NCBI GenBank assembly: GCA_964613585.1
Contig: CAZTHL010000033.1
Coordinates: 1 to 38,026, forward strand
From: CAZTHL01 sp964613585
GTDB lineage: Bacteria; Pseudomonadota; Alphaproteobacteria; DSM-16000; Inquilinaceae
Direction of reading: 5' to 3'
Length of the DNA stretch: 38,026 bases
Part shown: positions 24,318-33,536 of the stretch, piece by piece
Numbering within the stretch: the stretch's first letter is position 1
Layout of the letters: every line of letters starts with the position of its first letter
Translations under genes and position numbers: made by a program
Notes under the pieces: generated by a model
Told to the model about the DNA's origin: nothing
The model's database searches: none
The model's input: only the letters and a program-made list of their open reading frames with translations

Positions 24318-24643
24318 GGCGGATCCTCCGGGCTCGGGTCACTCAGGCATGCACCATCCAGGCCCCATCCGGGCCATTCTACACGGAACCGCCGGGGGAT
24401 CCGCGGCATCCAGTGATGCGCCGGATGTGCCGGCCGGGCAATGACGGCGTTTCGTCCCTGCGTCGCACCATGGCCGCGCTGTGGCGCTGGGGCCACGTCG
24501 GCCCGGGCCTCCCCGGCCGCCGCCGGGGCCGGGCGGGCTCCGGGCCGGCATTGTCCCCTTGGATAGGGGGCAATCTTCCGATTGTTCCACTCCATTCCCT
24601 GGCGTAGGCTTAATAATTCCTTAAGATCAGGGGTCGTCCGACG
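24318..24643. promoter_or_regulatory. upstream region of the MocR gene with three inverted repeats
   Basis: Just before the MocR start lie CCCCT-TGGAT-AGGGG (24555-24569), CAATC-TTCC-GATTG (24571-24584) and CTTAA-N7-TTAAG (24609-24625). TTGTTC (24582-24587) and TAGGCT (24605-24610) with a 17-base spacer could be a promoter overlapping the middle and last repeats. Self-binding by MocR proteins is common, so these are candidate operators. The rest of the gap, toward the lipoprotein gene, is GC-rich and featureless. Confidence 0.4.
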
Positions 24644-26035
24644 ATGACCGAGTCCGACTGGCTGCCCGACCTGGCCGAGCGTCCCGGGCCGAAATACTTT
24701 CGGATCGTCGAGGCGCTCGCCGAGGACATCTTCGCCGGACGACTCGGCCCCGGCGCGCGGCTGCCGACGCACCGCGATCTGTCCGCCCGGCTCGGCGTCA
24801 CCGTCGGCACCGTCAGCCGCGCCTATGCCGAGGCCGAGCGGCGTGGCCTGATCCTGGGCGAGGTCGGCCGCGGCAGCTTCGTGCGCGCCGGCGCCCGCTC
24901 GGCCGCGGCGCTCGAGATGCCGGACGAGGGCGGGCCGCAGCTGATCGAGCTCGGCATCAACCGGCCCATGGCCTGGCTGGCCCAACCCGCGGTCGCCGCG
25001 GCCATGGCCGAGATGGCGGCCTGGGACGGGCTTGCCGAGCTGCTCAACTACGACCCGCACACCGGCCGCTGGGAGCACCGGCTGCTTGGCCGCCGCTGGC
25101 TCGCCCGCCGCGGCCTCGACGTGCCGGCCGAGCAGGTGCTGCTGACCAGCGGCGCCGAGCACGGCATCGCCTCGGCGCTGATGGCCTTCGCCGACCCCGG
25201 CGACACCGTGCTGGTGGAGTCGCTCACCTGGTCGGGCACCCGGGCGCTGGCCAGCCTGCTGCACCTGGAGTTGAGGCCGGTGCCGATGGACGGCGAGGGG
25301 CTGCTGCCGGACGCGCTCGAGGCGGCCTGCCGGGCCAGCGGCGCCCGCCTGCTTTACACCATGCCGACCATCCACAACCCGTGCACGGCCTCGATGTCGC
25401 TCGAGCGGCGCCGCGCCGTCGCCGAGGTGGCGCGGCGCCAGGGCCTGACCGTCATCGAGGACGACATCTGGGGCTTCCTCGGCGACGACACCCCGGCGTT
25501 GTCGAGCCTGGCGCCGGAGCGCTCGATCTACATCACCTCGGTGTCGAAGAGCGTGGCGCCGACGCTGCGGGTCGGCTTCGCGGCGGTGCCGATCGACCGC
25601 GTGGCGCGCTTCAGCGCCGCCTCCCGGGCGACCAACTGGATGGCGCCGCCGCTGCTGGTCGAGCTGTTCGCGCGGCTCGACGCCGAGGGCGAGGCCGAGC
25701 GTATCTCGGCCGAGCTGCGCCGGGAGGCGGTGGAGCGGCTGCGCCTCGCCCGGCGCGCGCTCGACGGAGTCGGCTACCACGCCGGTCCGGCCAGCTTTCA
25801 CATTTGGCTCGATCTGCCCGAGCCGTGGCGTGCCCAGGAGCTGGTCGCCGCCGCCCGGCAGGCCGGCGTGGCGCTGGCGCCGACCGAGCTGTTCGTCCCG
25901 GGCCGGGCGCCCACGCCGCACGCGGTGCGCGTCTGCCTGAGCGCGCCCGCCGACCGCGACGAGCTGGAGCGCGGCCTTCGCCTGATCGCCGGGCTGCTGC
26001 GCCAGCCGGCCCAGCCCTGCATCGCCCAGGCCTGA
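24644..26035 (+). CDS. MocR-family (GntR-aminotransferase) regulator
   Basis: A 463-residue transcription factor. Residues about 15-85 are a GntR winged helix (LPTHRDLSARLGVTVGTVSRAYAEAERRGLI). The rest is a class I aminotransferase-like effector domain: LLTSGAEHGIASALMAFADPGDTVLVE, MPTIHNPC, VIEDDIWGFL, and SVSKSVAPTLRVGF with the PLP-lysine at 302. MocR regulators often sense pyridoxal phosphate; PtsJ of Salmonella represses the pyridoxal kinase gene pdxK. The next gene here is pdxY, so control of B6 salvage is the likely role. The spacing to pdxY is 95 bases. The C-terminus is ordinary. Confidence 0.93.
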   Translation: MTESDWLPDLAERPGPKYFRIVEALAEDIFAGRLGPGARLPTHRDLSARLGVTVGTVSRAYAEAERRGLILGEVGRGSFVRAGARSAAALEMPDEGGPQLIELGINRPMAWLAQPAVAAAMAEMAAWDGLAELLNYDPHTGRWEHRLLGRRWLARRGLDVPAEQVLLTSGAEHGIASALMAFADPGDTVLVESLTWSGTRALASLLHLELRPVPMDGEGLLPDALEAACRASGARLLYTMPTIHNPCTASMSLERRRAVAEVARRQGLTVIEDDIWGFLGDDTPALSSLAPERSIYITSVSKSVAPTLRVGFAAVPIDRVARFSAASRATNWMAPPLLVELFARLDAEGEAERISAELRREAVERLRLARRALDGVGYHAGPASFHIWLDLPEPWRAQELVAAARQAGVALAPTELFVPGRAPTPHAVRVCLSAPADRDELERGLRLIAGLLRQPAQPCIAQA

Positions 26036-26130
26036 GCCGCGCCCGCGCCGCCTCGGAAAGCCTCCGGGAACCGACCGACGGTCCCGGGACCGACGCCCTG
26101 TCCCGCAGCGCCGTAATGGAAGGAGACGCC

Positions 26131-26982
<852 letters not shown>

Positions 26983-27380
26983 GGCGTTGCCGGACCGGGC
27001 GGCACCGGCGGTGCCGCGTCCGGCGCAAGCGCAACAGCGTCCGGGGCCTGTCCGATGGAGCGGACCGGGGCGGGTCCGGGCGAGCCGGCAAAGGCGTTGA
27101 GGCTGCCGCCTTCGGCGTGGAGCCCGCCGCCTTCCTTGAAGCGCTCCAACGGCGAGCAGGCGGCCGCGACGGGACGCGGGGGACGCGCCGTTGCCGCCCG
27201 CCGCCGGCCGGCCGCGCGGTGCCCGAGGCGCGCCTTGTCACTTTTCACGAGGAGGCCGCCCGCCCGGGTTGGTTTCGCCGCGGCTGTCACGATACAATGT
27301 GACCCGACGCCGCCGGGGCTTGCTTCAGCCAGCCCCGCCGGCGTTCCTTTGCCTGCCGGCCAGGCCCCGTCGAGGTCACC
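26983..27380. other. intergenic region after pdxY
   Basis: Gap of 398 bases. The first 45 bases hold the terminator-like hairpin (separate entry). The remainder is GC-rich with no gene; a CACGATACAATGTGACC patch (27289-27305) is slightly AT-rich and could be part of a promoter for the RHH gene. Confidence 0.5.
26989..27024 (+). terminator. compound hairpin after pdxY
   Basis: An outer stem GCCGGA/TCCGGC (26989-26994 with 27019-27024) encloses an inner stem GCGGCACC/GGTGCCGC (26999-27006 with 27010-27017). It lies seven bases after the pdxY stop. No T-run follows. Confidence 0.5.
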
Positions 27381-27740
27381 GTGGCCACGCGCCGGCCGGG
27401 ACCACGCCACACCGCCGTCGACGCAGAGGTTCGGGCTGTGGAACCGAGAAAGCTTGCCATCAACGATGCCGCTCCGGCGGGACCGAGGCTGGCCGTCGAG
27501 GATCTCGGCATGGAACTCGAGGGCCGCCACGTGGCGCTGCCGGGCGGCCGACGGCGTCTGTGGCTCGAGCCGTTCTTCTGGGCGCTGCTGCCGGAGATCG
27601 TGGAGGACGAGGAGATCGAGCTGCGCGAGCTGTTCGCGCGGGTCGGCCGGGCGCGCCGCCGGGGCCAGTCCTGGGCTTCCGCCACCCGGGTCTGGGTGCT
27701 GGAATATTACCGCCACCTGGAGCGCCGCGCCAACGTCTGA
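27381..27740 (+). CDS. ribbon-helix-helix (RHH_4) domain protein
   Basis: A 119-residue protein. The C-terminal half (about 58-116) follows the RHH_4 pattern: a strand (RRRLWLEPFFWALLPEIVED), a helix with the acidic ELRELFARV, and SWASATRVWVLEYYRHLE, the counterpart of the usual LSSALRVFVLRHYR. These are DNA-binding or protein-binding small domains common in alphaproteobacteria. Two starts are plausible: GTG 27381 with GAGGT upstream, and GTG 27438 with AGAGGT upstream; the N-terminal 57 residues are low in structure. It lies upstream of the P-type ATPase, 262 bases away, with an unlinked-looking repeat between. Confidence 0.7.
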   Translation: MATRRPGPRHTAVDAEVRAVEPRKLAINDAAPAGPRLAVEDLGMELEGRHVALPGGRRRLWLEPFFWALLPEIVEDEEIELRELFARVGRARRRGQSWASATRVWVLEYYRHLERRANV

Positions 27741-27755
27741 TGCCGCCGAGCCGCC
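27737..27755 (+). repeat. dispersed 19-bp motif, copy 2
   Basis: CTGATGCCGCCGAGCCGCC spans the RHH stop codon, identical to 22097-22115 over the aldolase stop. Here it leads into a longer tandem array. Confidence 0.6.
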
Positions 27756-27793
27756 GAGCCGCCGAGGGGCCGAGCCGCCGAGCCGCCGAGGGG
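27746..27793 (+). repeat. 24-bp tandem repeat (nested 8-bp units)
   Basis: Two perfect 24-base units run 27746-27769 and 27770-27793, each built from the eight-base motif CCGAGCCG repeated with a GGGG end. It directly follows the RHH gene. Confidence 0.85.
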
Positions 27794-28002
27794 CAAAACC
27801 CCGCGGGCAATTGACCCGGGCAGGAGGCTGCGGCGAAGGGGATCAATCATCGGCGACGATGCAACGCGGACGTCGAGCGGCGCCGTCCGCTCCGGCTTTC
27901 CCCCGGCCCCGCTCCGGCGGCACCCGGAACGGCTTGCGTCGGGCGCCTGTTTGCGGCTAACCGCCGGAGACCCGGCCGGCCCACACGAGCCAACGACACG
28001 CC

Positions 28003-30831
28003 ATGGACGAGCTTCCGATGGACGGCCGAGCGACCGCGGCCGATCGCCCCGCCCCGGCCGCGCCCGGGGTCGACGGCGCTTGGCATGCGCTGTCGCCCGG
28101 GCAGGCGCTCGGGCGGCTGGACACCTCCGAGGCCGGCCTGTCCGACGACGAGGCGGCGCGTCGCCTGGAGCGGTACGGGCCGAACGCCCTGCCGCGCGAG
28201 GCCGGGCATGAGGCGCTCAAGATCCTGGTCCGCCAGATCAAGGACCCGCTGATCTACGTGCTGCTCGGCTCGACCGTGCTCGCCATCCTCACCGGCAAGG
28301 TGGTCGACGGTCTGGTGATCGGTGGCGTGGTGGTGCTGAACGCGCTGATCGGTTTCGTCCAGGAGTTCCGGGCGAGCCAGGCGATCAAGGCGCTGACCAC
28401 CATGGTGCCGTCCGAGGCGGTGACCCTGCGCGGCGGGCGCAAGCGGTCGCTGCCGACCACCGGGCTGGTGCCGGGGGACGTGGTCCTGCTGCAGTCGGGC
28501 GACCAGGTGCCGGCGGACCTGCGGCTGCTCGAGGCGCGCAGCCTGAAGGTGGAGGAGGCGGCGCTCACGGGGGAGTCGGTGCCGGCCGAGAAGGCCACGG
28601 AGCCGGTCGTTCCGGACGCCGCCGTCGGCGACCGCCGCTCGATGGCCTACAGCGGCACGCTGGTCACCTACGGCACGGCGACGGGCGTGGTGGTCGCCAC
28701 CGGCGCGGCCACCGAGCTCGGCCGCATCTCGCGCCTGCTGGGCCAGGCGTCGGAGCTGGAAACGCCGCTCACCCGCAAGCTCGGCCGGATCGCCCGTTGG
28801 ATCGCGCTCGCCGTGGTGGTCATCGCCGCGCTGCTGCTCGGCATCGGGCTGATGCGCGGCTATCCGCTGGCCGACGCGGTGCTCGCCGCCGTCGCCCTGG
28901 CGGTGGCGGCGATCCCGGAAGGTCTGCCGGCGATCATCACCATCGCGCTGGCCATCGGTGTCCAGCGCATGGCCCGCCGGCGCGCCATCGTGCGCAAGCT
29001 GCCGGCGGTGGAGACCCTGGGCTCGACCACGGTGGTCTGCTCCGACAAGACCGGCACGCTGACCCGCAATGAGATGACCGTCCAGGCGCTGTGGACGCCC
29101 GACGGGTCCTACCGCGTCGGCGGCATCGGCTATGCCCCGGAGGGGGACCTGCAAGGCCCCGACGGCACCCCGGCGCAACCGCTGCCGGAGGCGGTCGCGG
29201 AGCTGATCCGCTGCGGCGCGCTGTGCAACGACTCCGCCCTGCATCAGGACCCGGAGGCCGGCTGGGTGCTGACCGGCGACCCGACCGAGGGCGCCCTGGT
29301 GGTCGCGGCCCGCAAGCTCGGCCTCGAGCCGGCGAACCTGCGCCGGGACCATCCCCGTGTCGACGCCATCCCGTTCGAATCCGAGCGCCAGTACATGGCG
29401 ACCCTGCACGCCACGCCCGAGGGCGGCCGGGTGATCTACCTGAAGGGCGCGCCGGAGGTGGTGGCCCGCCGCTGCGCCCGGCCGGCTGGCACCCGCCCCG
29501 AGGGCGGCTCGGCGCGCGAGGCGATCCTGCCGGAGGTCGAGCGCATCGCCGGCGAGGGCATGCGCGTGCTCGCCTTCGCCGCGAAGCGCCTCGACCGGCC
29601 GGCCGAGCGCCTCGACGAGGCGGACGTCGAGGACGGCTTCGACCTGCTCGGCCTCGAGGGCATGATCGACCCGCCGCGCGAGGAGGCGGTGGCGGCCGTC
29701 GCCGCCTGCCGGCAGGCCGGCATCACGGTCAAGATGATCACCGGCGACCACGCCGCGACGGCGCGCGCCATCGGCGAGGCGCTGGGGCTGGCGGGTCCCG
29801 AGGACCGGGCGGTGACCGGCCGCCAGCTCGCCGACCTGTCCGCCGACGAGCTGCGCCCGGTCGCGCTGCGGCACAACGTGTTCGCCCGCGTGGCGCCGGA
29901 GCACAAGCTGCGCCTGGTCGGCGCGCTGCAGGCCGAGGGGCAGGTGGTGGCGATGACCGGCGACGGCGTCAACGACGCCCCGGCGCTGAAGCAGGCCGAC
30001 ATCGGCATCGCCATGGGCATCACCGGTACCGCCGTGACCAAGGAGGCCGGCGACATGGTGCTGACCGACGACAACTTCGCCACCATCGAGGCGGCGGTGG
30101 AGGAGGGGCGGCGGGTCTACGACAACCTGATCAAGGCGCTGGCCTTCGTGCTGCCGACCAATCTGGGCCTGGCGCTCATCCTGATGGCGGCGGTGGCGGC
30201 GTTCCCGATCGTCGACGGCCAGCCGGTGCTGGCCATGCAGCCGGTGCAGATCCTGTGGATCAACCTGGTGGCGGCGGTGGCCCTGGCGCTGCCGCTCGGC
30301 CTCGAGGTGATGGAGCCGAACGTGATGGAGCGGCCGCCGCGGCCGCCCGACGCGCCGGTGCTCGGCCCGTTCGTGCTGACCCGGACGCTCTACGTGGCGC
30401 TGCTCATGGCGGCCGGGGCGATCGGCCTGTTCCTCATCGAATACGGCGGGCTGGCCGCGACGCGGGACGGCGCGCTGCTCGACTACGCGCAGGCGCAGAC
30501 CACGGCGGTCACCACGGTGGTGTTCTTCCAGATCTTCTACCTGCTCAATTGCCGCTCGCTGACCGACCCGATCGGCCGGATCGGCTGGCTCAGCAACCCG
30601 TGGGTGTTCGCCGGCATCGGCGCGATCCTGGTGCTGCAGGCGGGCTTCGTCTATCTGCCGTTCATGAACGCGCTGTTCGGCTCGGCTCCGCTCGCCGCCA
30701 CGGCGTGGCTCGAGGCCGCCGCGGTCGGCCTGCTCATCGTGCCGATCATCAGCCTGGAGAAATGGTGGCGCCGCCGGCGCGAGGCGCGGGCAGCAGCCGG
30801 CACGGCAGGGCCGGCGGCCTCGCATCCATAG
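28003..30831 (+). CDS. cation-transporting P-type ATPase (type II)
   Basis: A 942-residue ATP-driven cation pump of the inner membrane. Order: cation ATPase N-domain (about 28-85), M1-M2, actuator with TGES (189-192), M3-M4 with VAAIPEGLP, phosphorylation site DKTGT (Asp348), nucleotide domain, GDGVNDAP (653-660), then M5-M10. IPEGLP and the overall layout are type II, like Ca- or Na-pumps. In M6 the segment is INLVAAVALAL: N754 is kept, but the Asp that follows four residues later in calcium pumps (NLVTD) is Ala758, so calcium cannot be assumed. Two ATGs (28003, 28018) are possible and neither has a strong ribosome site. No regulator is adjacent. Confidence 0.93.
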   Translation: MDELPMDGRATAADRPAPAAPGVDGAWHALSPGQALGRLDTSEAGLSDDEAARRLERYGPNALPREAGHEALKILVRQIKDPLIYVLLGSTVLAILTGKVVDGLVIGGVVVLNALIGFVQEFRASQAIKALTTMVPSEAVTLRGGRKRSLPTTGLVPGDVVLLQSGDQVPADLRLLEARSLKVEEAALTGESVPAEKATEPVVPDAAVGDRRSMAYSGTLVTYGTATGVVVATGAATELGRISRLLGQASELETPLTRKLGRIARWIALAVVVIAALLLGIGLMRGYPLADAVLAAVALAVAAIPEGLPAIITIALAIGVQRMARRRAIVRKLPAVETLGSTTVVCSDKTGTLTRNEMTVQALWTPDGSYRVGGIGYAPEGDLQGPDGTPAQPLPEAVAELIRCGALCNDSALHQDPEAGWVLTGDPTEGALVVAARKLGLEPANLRRDHPRVDAIPFESERQYMATLHATPEGGRVIYLKGAPEVVARRCARPAGTRPEGGSAREAILPEVERIAGEGMRVLAFAAKRLDRPAERLDEADVEDGFDLLGLEGMIDPPREEAVAAVAACRQAGITVKMITGDHAATARAIGEALGLAGPEDRAVTGRQLADLSADELRPVALRHNVFARVAPEHKLRLVGALQAEGQVVAMTGDGVNDAPALKQADIGIAMGITGTAVTKEAGDMVLTDDNFATIEAAVEEGRRVYDNLIKALAFVLPTNLGLALILMAAVAAFPIVDGQPVLAMQPVQILWINLVAAVALALPLGLEVMEPNVMERPPRPPDAPVLGPFVLTRTLYVALLMAAGAIGLFLIEYGGLAATRDGALLDYAQAQTTAVTTVVFFQIFYLLNCRSLTDPIGRIGWLSNPWVFAGIGAILVLQAGFVYLPFMNALFGSAPLAATAWLEAAAVGLLIVPIISLEKWWRRRREARAAAGTAGPAASHP

Positions 30832-30835
30832 AGCG

Positions 30836-30891
30836 CCGGGAGCGGAGGGCCGGGAGCGGAGGGCCGGGAGCGGAGAGCCGGGAGTGGAGTG
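30836..30891 (+). repeat. 14-bp tandem repeat array A
   Basis: Four units of CCGGGAGCGGAGGG starting at 30836, 30850, 30864 and 30878; the first two are perfect and the last two diverge at up to three positions. It begins four bases after the ATPase stop. Confidence 0.9.
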
Positions 30892-31107
30892 CGTCCAGCA
30901 CAGTGCCTGGAGCGGCGCGGGGGCCAACACCGGCGGCTCTCCGGATCGTGACATGGTCGTTCGCCCAGGCCGGCGCTGACGGCTGAATGGTCCCCTTCAC
31001 TGGCCCGAAACAACGGGCCCAGAACGCCGATGTGGTCCAGCTTTCAGCCAAATCCGGCACACTCCTGGTCAGGCCTACAGGACACCGAGGAGAAGAGGGT
31101 GGCTTCC

Positions 31108-31149
31108 AAGAGCGGGATGGCAAGAGCGGGATGGCAAGGGCGGGATGGC
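31108..31149 (+). repeat. 14-bp tandem repeat array B
   Basis: Three units of AAGAGCGGGATGGC at 31108, 31122 and 31136 (third has AAGGGC). The period matches array A 220 bases upstream, and the GAGCGG core is shared. Confidence 0.9.
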
Positions 31150-31300
31150 CGCGCGCGTCATCCGTCAGGGCTGCCCGAAGCTCCCATCCGCCGGCGCCGC
31201 GCGCGAACGCTTCCAAGGTCCGCACCGTCGGGTCGACCCGCCACCGATGGCGGCCGATCCCGATTGGTGCACGATCATCGGTCGGTTGGGCGTCCGGGGC

Positions 31301-32101
31301 TCACCGCGTGACGGCGGTGACGATATGGGCCGGCGCCAGGAAGGCGACCGTGCCGTCGGGTCCGACGAACGCCGTCAGCTCCTCGCGCGCCGCGGCCAGC
31401 AGCCGGCGGTACTGCGCCTCGTCGATCATGTCGGCCAGGGTCCAGCCCTTGATGTCGGTGCGCACCCAGTCGTCGATCGAGGGGAAGCGGGCGGTGCCGT
31501 CCTGCGTCGCGACCGCGCTGTCCTCGAGGCCGGCCCCGGCGAGCAGCGCCCGCAACTCCGCGCGCGCGCCGAGGGCGAAAGGCGCGCGCAGGGCCGCGGC
31601 GGCCGGCGCGCCGAACAGCCGGTCGAGCAGCGCCACCATCGCCGCGTAGCCGGGGCTGCTCTCGAGCCGGTCCCACACCGCGACGGCCAGCCGCCCGCCG
31701 GGCCGCAGCACGCGCGCCATCTCGGAAAGCGCCGCCGTCCGGTCGTCGAAGAACATCAGGCCGAACTGGCTGACCACGGCGTCGAACGCACCGTCGGCGA
31801 AGGGCAGCGCCTCGGCGAGGCCAGAGCGCCAGTCGATGTCGGCGTCCCGGGCGCGCGCCACGGCGAGCATGCCGTCGTTGCGGTCGAGGCCGACGACCGA
31901 GCCGCCCGGCCGCACGCGTGCCGCCGCCTCGCGCGCCAGCACGCCGGTGCCGCAGGCGACGTCGAGGACGCGGTCGCCCGGCCGGAGCGCCGCGGCCGCG
32001 GCGACCCGCGGCGCCCACGGGCCGAACAAGGCCGGCACGAAGACCTGCTCGTAGACCTCGGCCGCGCTGCCCGAGACCTGTCCCTTGACGGCGCTGTCCA
32101 T
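31301..32101 (-). CDS. class I SAM-dependent methyltransferase
   Basis: A 266-residue methyltransferase of the UbiE/Methyltransf_11 type. The SAM motif I is VLDVACGTGVLA (45-56), with VVGLDRND (motif II), EALPFADGAFDAVVSQFGLMFFDD (motif post-II and IV) and ARVLRPGGRLAVAVWD. A C-terminal region of about 100 residues is typical of small-molecule or lipid-type methyltransferases, but the substrate is unknown. ATG 32101 has GGGAGGGC eight bases upstream. It is divergent from an HxlR-type regulator, suggesting that the regulator controls it. Confidence 0.9.
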   Translation of the reverse strand: MDSAVKGQVSGSAAEVYEQVFVPALFGPWAPRVAAAAALRPGDRVLDVACGTGVLAREAAARVRPGGSVVGLDRNDGMLAVARARDADIDWRSGLAEALPFADGAFDAVVSQFGLMFFDDRTAALSEMARVLRPGGRLAVAVWDRLESSPGYAAMVALLDRLFGAPAAAALRAPFALGARAELRALLAGAGLEDSAVATQDGTARFPSIDDWVRTDIKGWTLADMIDEAQYRRLLAAAREELTAFVGPDGTVAFLAPAHIVTAVTR

Positions 32102-32167
32102 CCGCCTGCCCTCCCCAAATGAGCTCTGTCGATAGACGGCAGCGTCGCCGGACCCGGGCTGTCCCGA

Positions 32168-32186
32168 TAGTGCACGAAGTGTAGTA
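32168..32186. promoter_or_regulatory. candidate HxlR operator
   Basis: TAGTGCAC-GAA-GTGTAGTA is an imperfect inverted repeat (six of eight positions match) lying between the divergent methyltransferase and HxlR genes. HxlR/YodB-family operators have similar dyads with TA-rich ends. On both sides the spacing to the starts (67 bases each way) suits overlapping promoters. Confidence 0.45.
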
Positions 32187-32252
32187 CCGCGCCGACGCAT
32201 ACGTTGATAGGATCGGTGCCGAGCCGGGGCAGAGCCGGGGAGGGGCGGCGCC

Positions 32253-32996
32253 ATGAAGTCCTACGGGCAGTTCTGCCCGGTCGCCAAGGCGGCCGAGCTG
32301 TTCTGCGAGCGCTGGACCGCGCTCGTCATCCGCGACCTCGCCGCCGGATCCTGCCGCTTCTCCGACATTCATCGCGGCGTGCCGCTGATGTCGCCGACGC
32401 TCCTGTCGCGCCGCCTGAAGCAGCTCGAGGCCGAGGGCGTGGTCGAGCGCCGCCGCTCGCCCGCCGGGCAGAGCTGGACCTATCACCTGACCGCGGCGGG
32501 GGCGGAGCTGGCGCCGATCGTCGACGCGCTCGGCGTCTGGGGCCAGCGCTGGTCGCGCCGCCAGCTCGCCGAGGGCGAGGTCGATCTGGGGCTCCTGCTC
32601 TGGACCCTGGAAAGCACCGTCAAGGCCGACGCGTTCGGGCCGGGGCGCACGCTGGTGCGCGTCGACTTCACCGATCAGCCGGCCAGGAAGCGCCTGTGGT
32701 GGTACCTGAACCGGGACGGCGGCTGCGAGCTGTGCATCGACGACCCCGGGTTCGAGGTCGACCTCTATCTCGCCTGCGCCTTGCCGGTGATGATCTACAT
32801 CGTCAAGGGCGACCTGACGGTCGAGCGGGCCGTCGACCTCGGCGCGCTCGAGATCCTGGGCGCCCCCGCCGCCCGCCGCGCGCTGGTGCCGTGGCTCAAC
32901 CTCAGCCCCCTGGCGGCGGTCCCCTCCCAGCGCGCCGACGCCGACCCGGCGGCATGGGTCCGGGCGCGCCCGATCACCGAGGGGCCGATCGGCTGA
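32253..32996 (+). CDS. HxlR-family winged-helix regulator with C-terminal effector domain
   Basis: A 247-residue transcription factor. Residues 1-100 are an HxlR winged helix: FCPVAKAAELFCERWTALVIRDLAAGSCRFSDIHRGVPLMSPTLLSRRLKQLEAEGVVERR. The N-terminal CPV cysteine (C8), conserved in HxlR proteins and redox-active in YodB and HypR, is present, and C18 follows. Residues about 100-247 are a separate domain (FTDQPARKRLWWYLNRDGGCELC...PGFEVDLYL), resembling SCP2-like effector domains fused to some HxlR proteins. It is divergent from the methyltransferase gene and likely regulates it and itself. The start ATG 32253 has GGGGAGGGG upstream. Confidence 0.9.
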   Translation: MKSYGQFCPVAKAAELFCERWTALVIRDLAAGSCRFSDIHRGVPLMSPTLLSRRLKQLEAEGVVERRRSPAGQSWTYHLTAAGAELAPIVDALGVWGQRWSRRQLAEGEVDLGLLLWTLESTVKADAFGPGRTLVRVDFTDQPARKRLWWYLNRDGGCELCIDDPGFEVDLYLACALPVMIYIVKGDLTVERAVDLGALEILGAPAARRALVPWLNLSPLAAVPSQRADADPAAWVRARPITEGPIG

Positions 32997-33536
32997 CCGA
33001 CGACGCCGGCGTGGCGCCGTCGCGAGGGAAGCCGCGACCGGGCCGGCCGGCGCGATGCCGGGCCCCGCCACCGTTCCAGCCGACCGACGCCCCGACCATC
33101 GGAAGCTCGGGCGGAGCGCAAGCGGAACCCAACAAGGGGCGGTGGCCGCGGCGAGCAGCCCGGCCGGCGCCGACCGAACCAGCTTGTCGATCGGTGCCGC
33201 GATCGGCGCTGTTGGTCGCGTCCCGTCCCCAGACCGGGTGAGACGGCGTGCCTGCCCCGGATGGCGCGGTCATCATCGCTTGCCCAGGCGCCTTGTGCGG
33301 ACATGCGCCTTCGATGAGGATCGGAACATGGCCGGCATCACCCCAGAGAAGAGTGCCACGCCGTACCAAGGCGACCGGGTCGACCCGATCGACCGGGGTG
33401 GGCTCAACCGGGGAGGACACCGGTCGCGACGATCGGTGAGACCGGTCGAGCCGGGGAGTCATCTCGTCGGCCCGGCGGTATTGTGCGGCGTTTCGTGGTA
33501 CCGACTGGGCCGTTGCGAGACCAGTGTGACGCCCGC
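32997..33536. other. 540-bp intergenic region
   Basis: No convincing gene. Between about 33370 and 33462 a degenerate motif of GACCGG-CGA and ACCGGGG recurs several times. Any leader or promoter for the MFS gene would be at the right end, where ATTGTGCGGCG (33479-33489) is slightly less GC-rich. I see no tRNA or mobile element. Confidence 0.4.

Larger units (their letters stand above)
30832..31300. other. intergenic region with two 14-bp arrays
   Basis: Gap of 469 bases between the convergent ATPase and methyltransferase genes. It contains a four-unit 14-base array (30836-30891), an inverted repeat GGCCCG-AAACAA-CGGGCC (31002-31019) and a three-unit 14-base array (31108-31149). No gene is seen. 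Confidence 0.6.

Noticed and set aside
27847..30954. Thousand-codon minus-strand frame opposite the P-type ATPase
   Set aside because: His/Arg/Gln-rich antisense of a conserved pump; no motif.
31002..31040. Possible insertion-sequence end
   Set aside because: GGCCCG/CGGGCC and TGGTCC motifs gave a passing resemblance to IS terminal repeats, but no transposase remnant or paired end was found.
33001..33480. Possible gene between HxlR and MFS genes
   Set aside because: Open frames here are short, Arg/Pro-rich, lack ribosome sites and show no family pattern.
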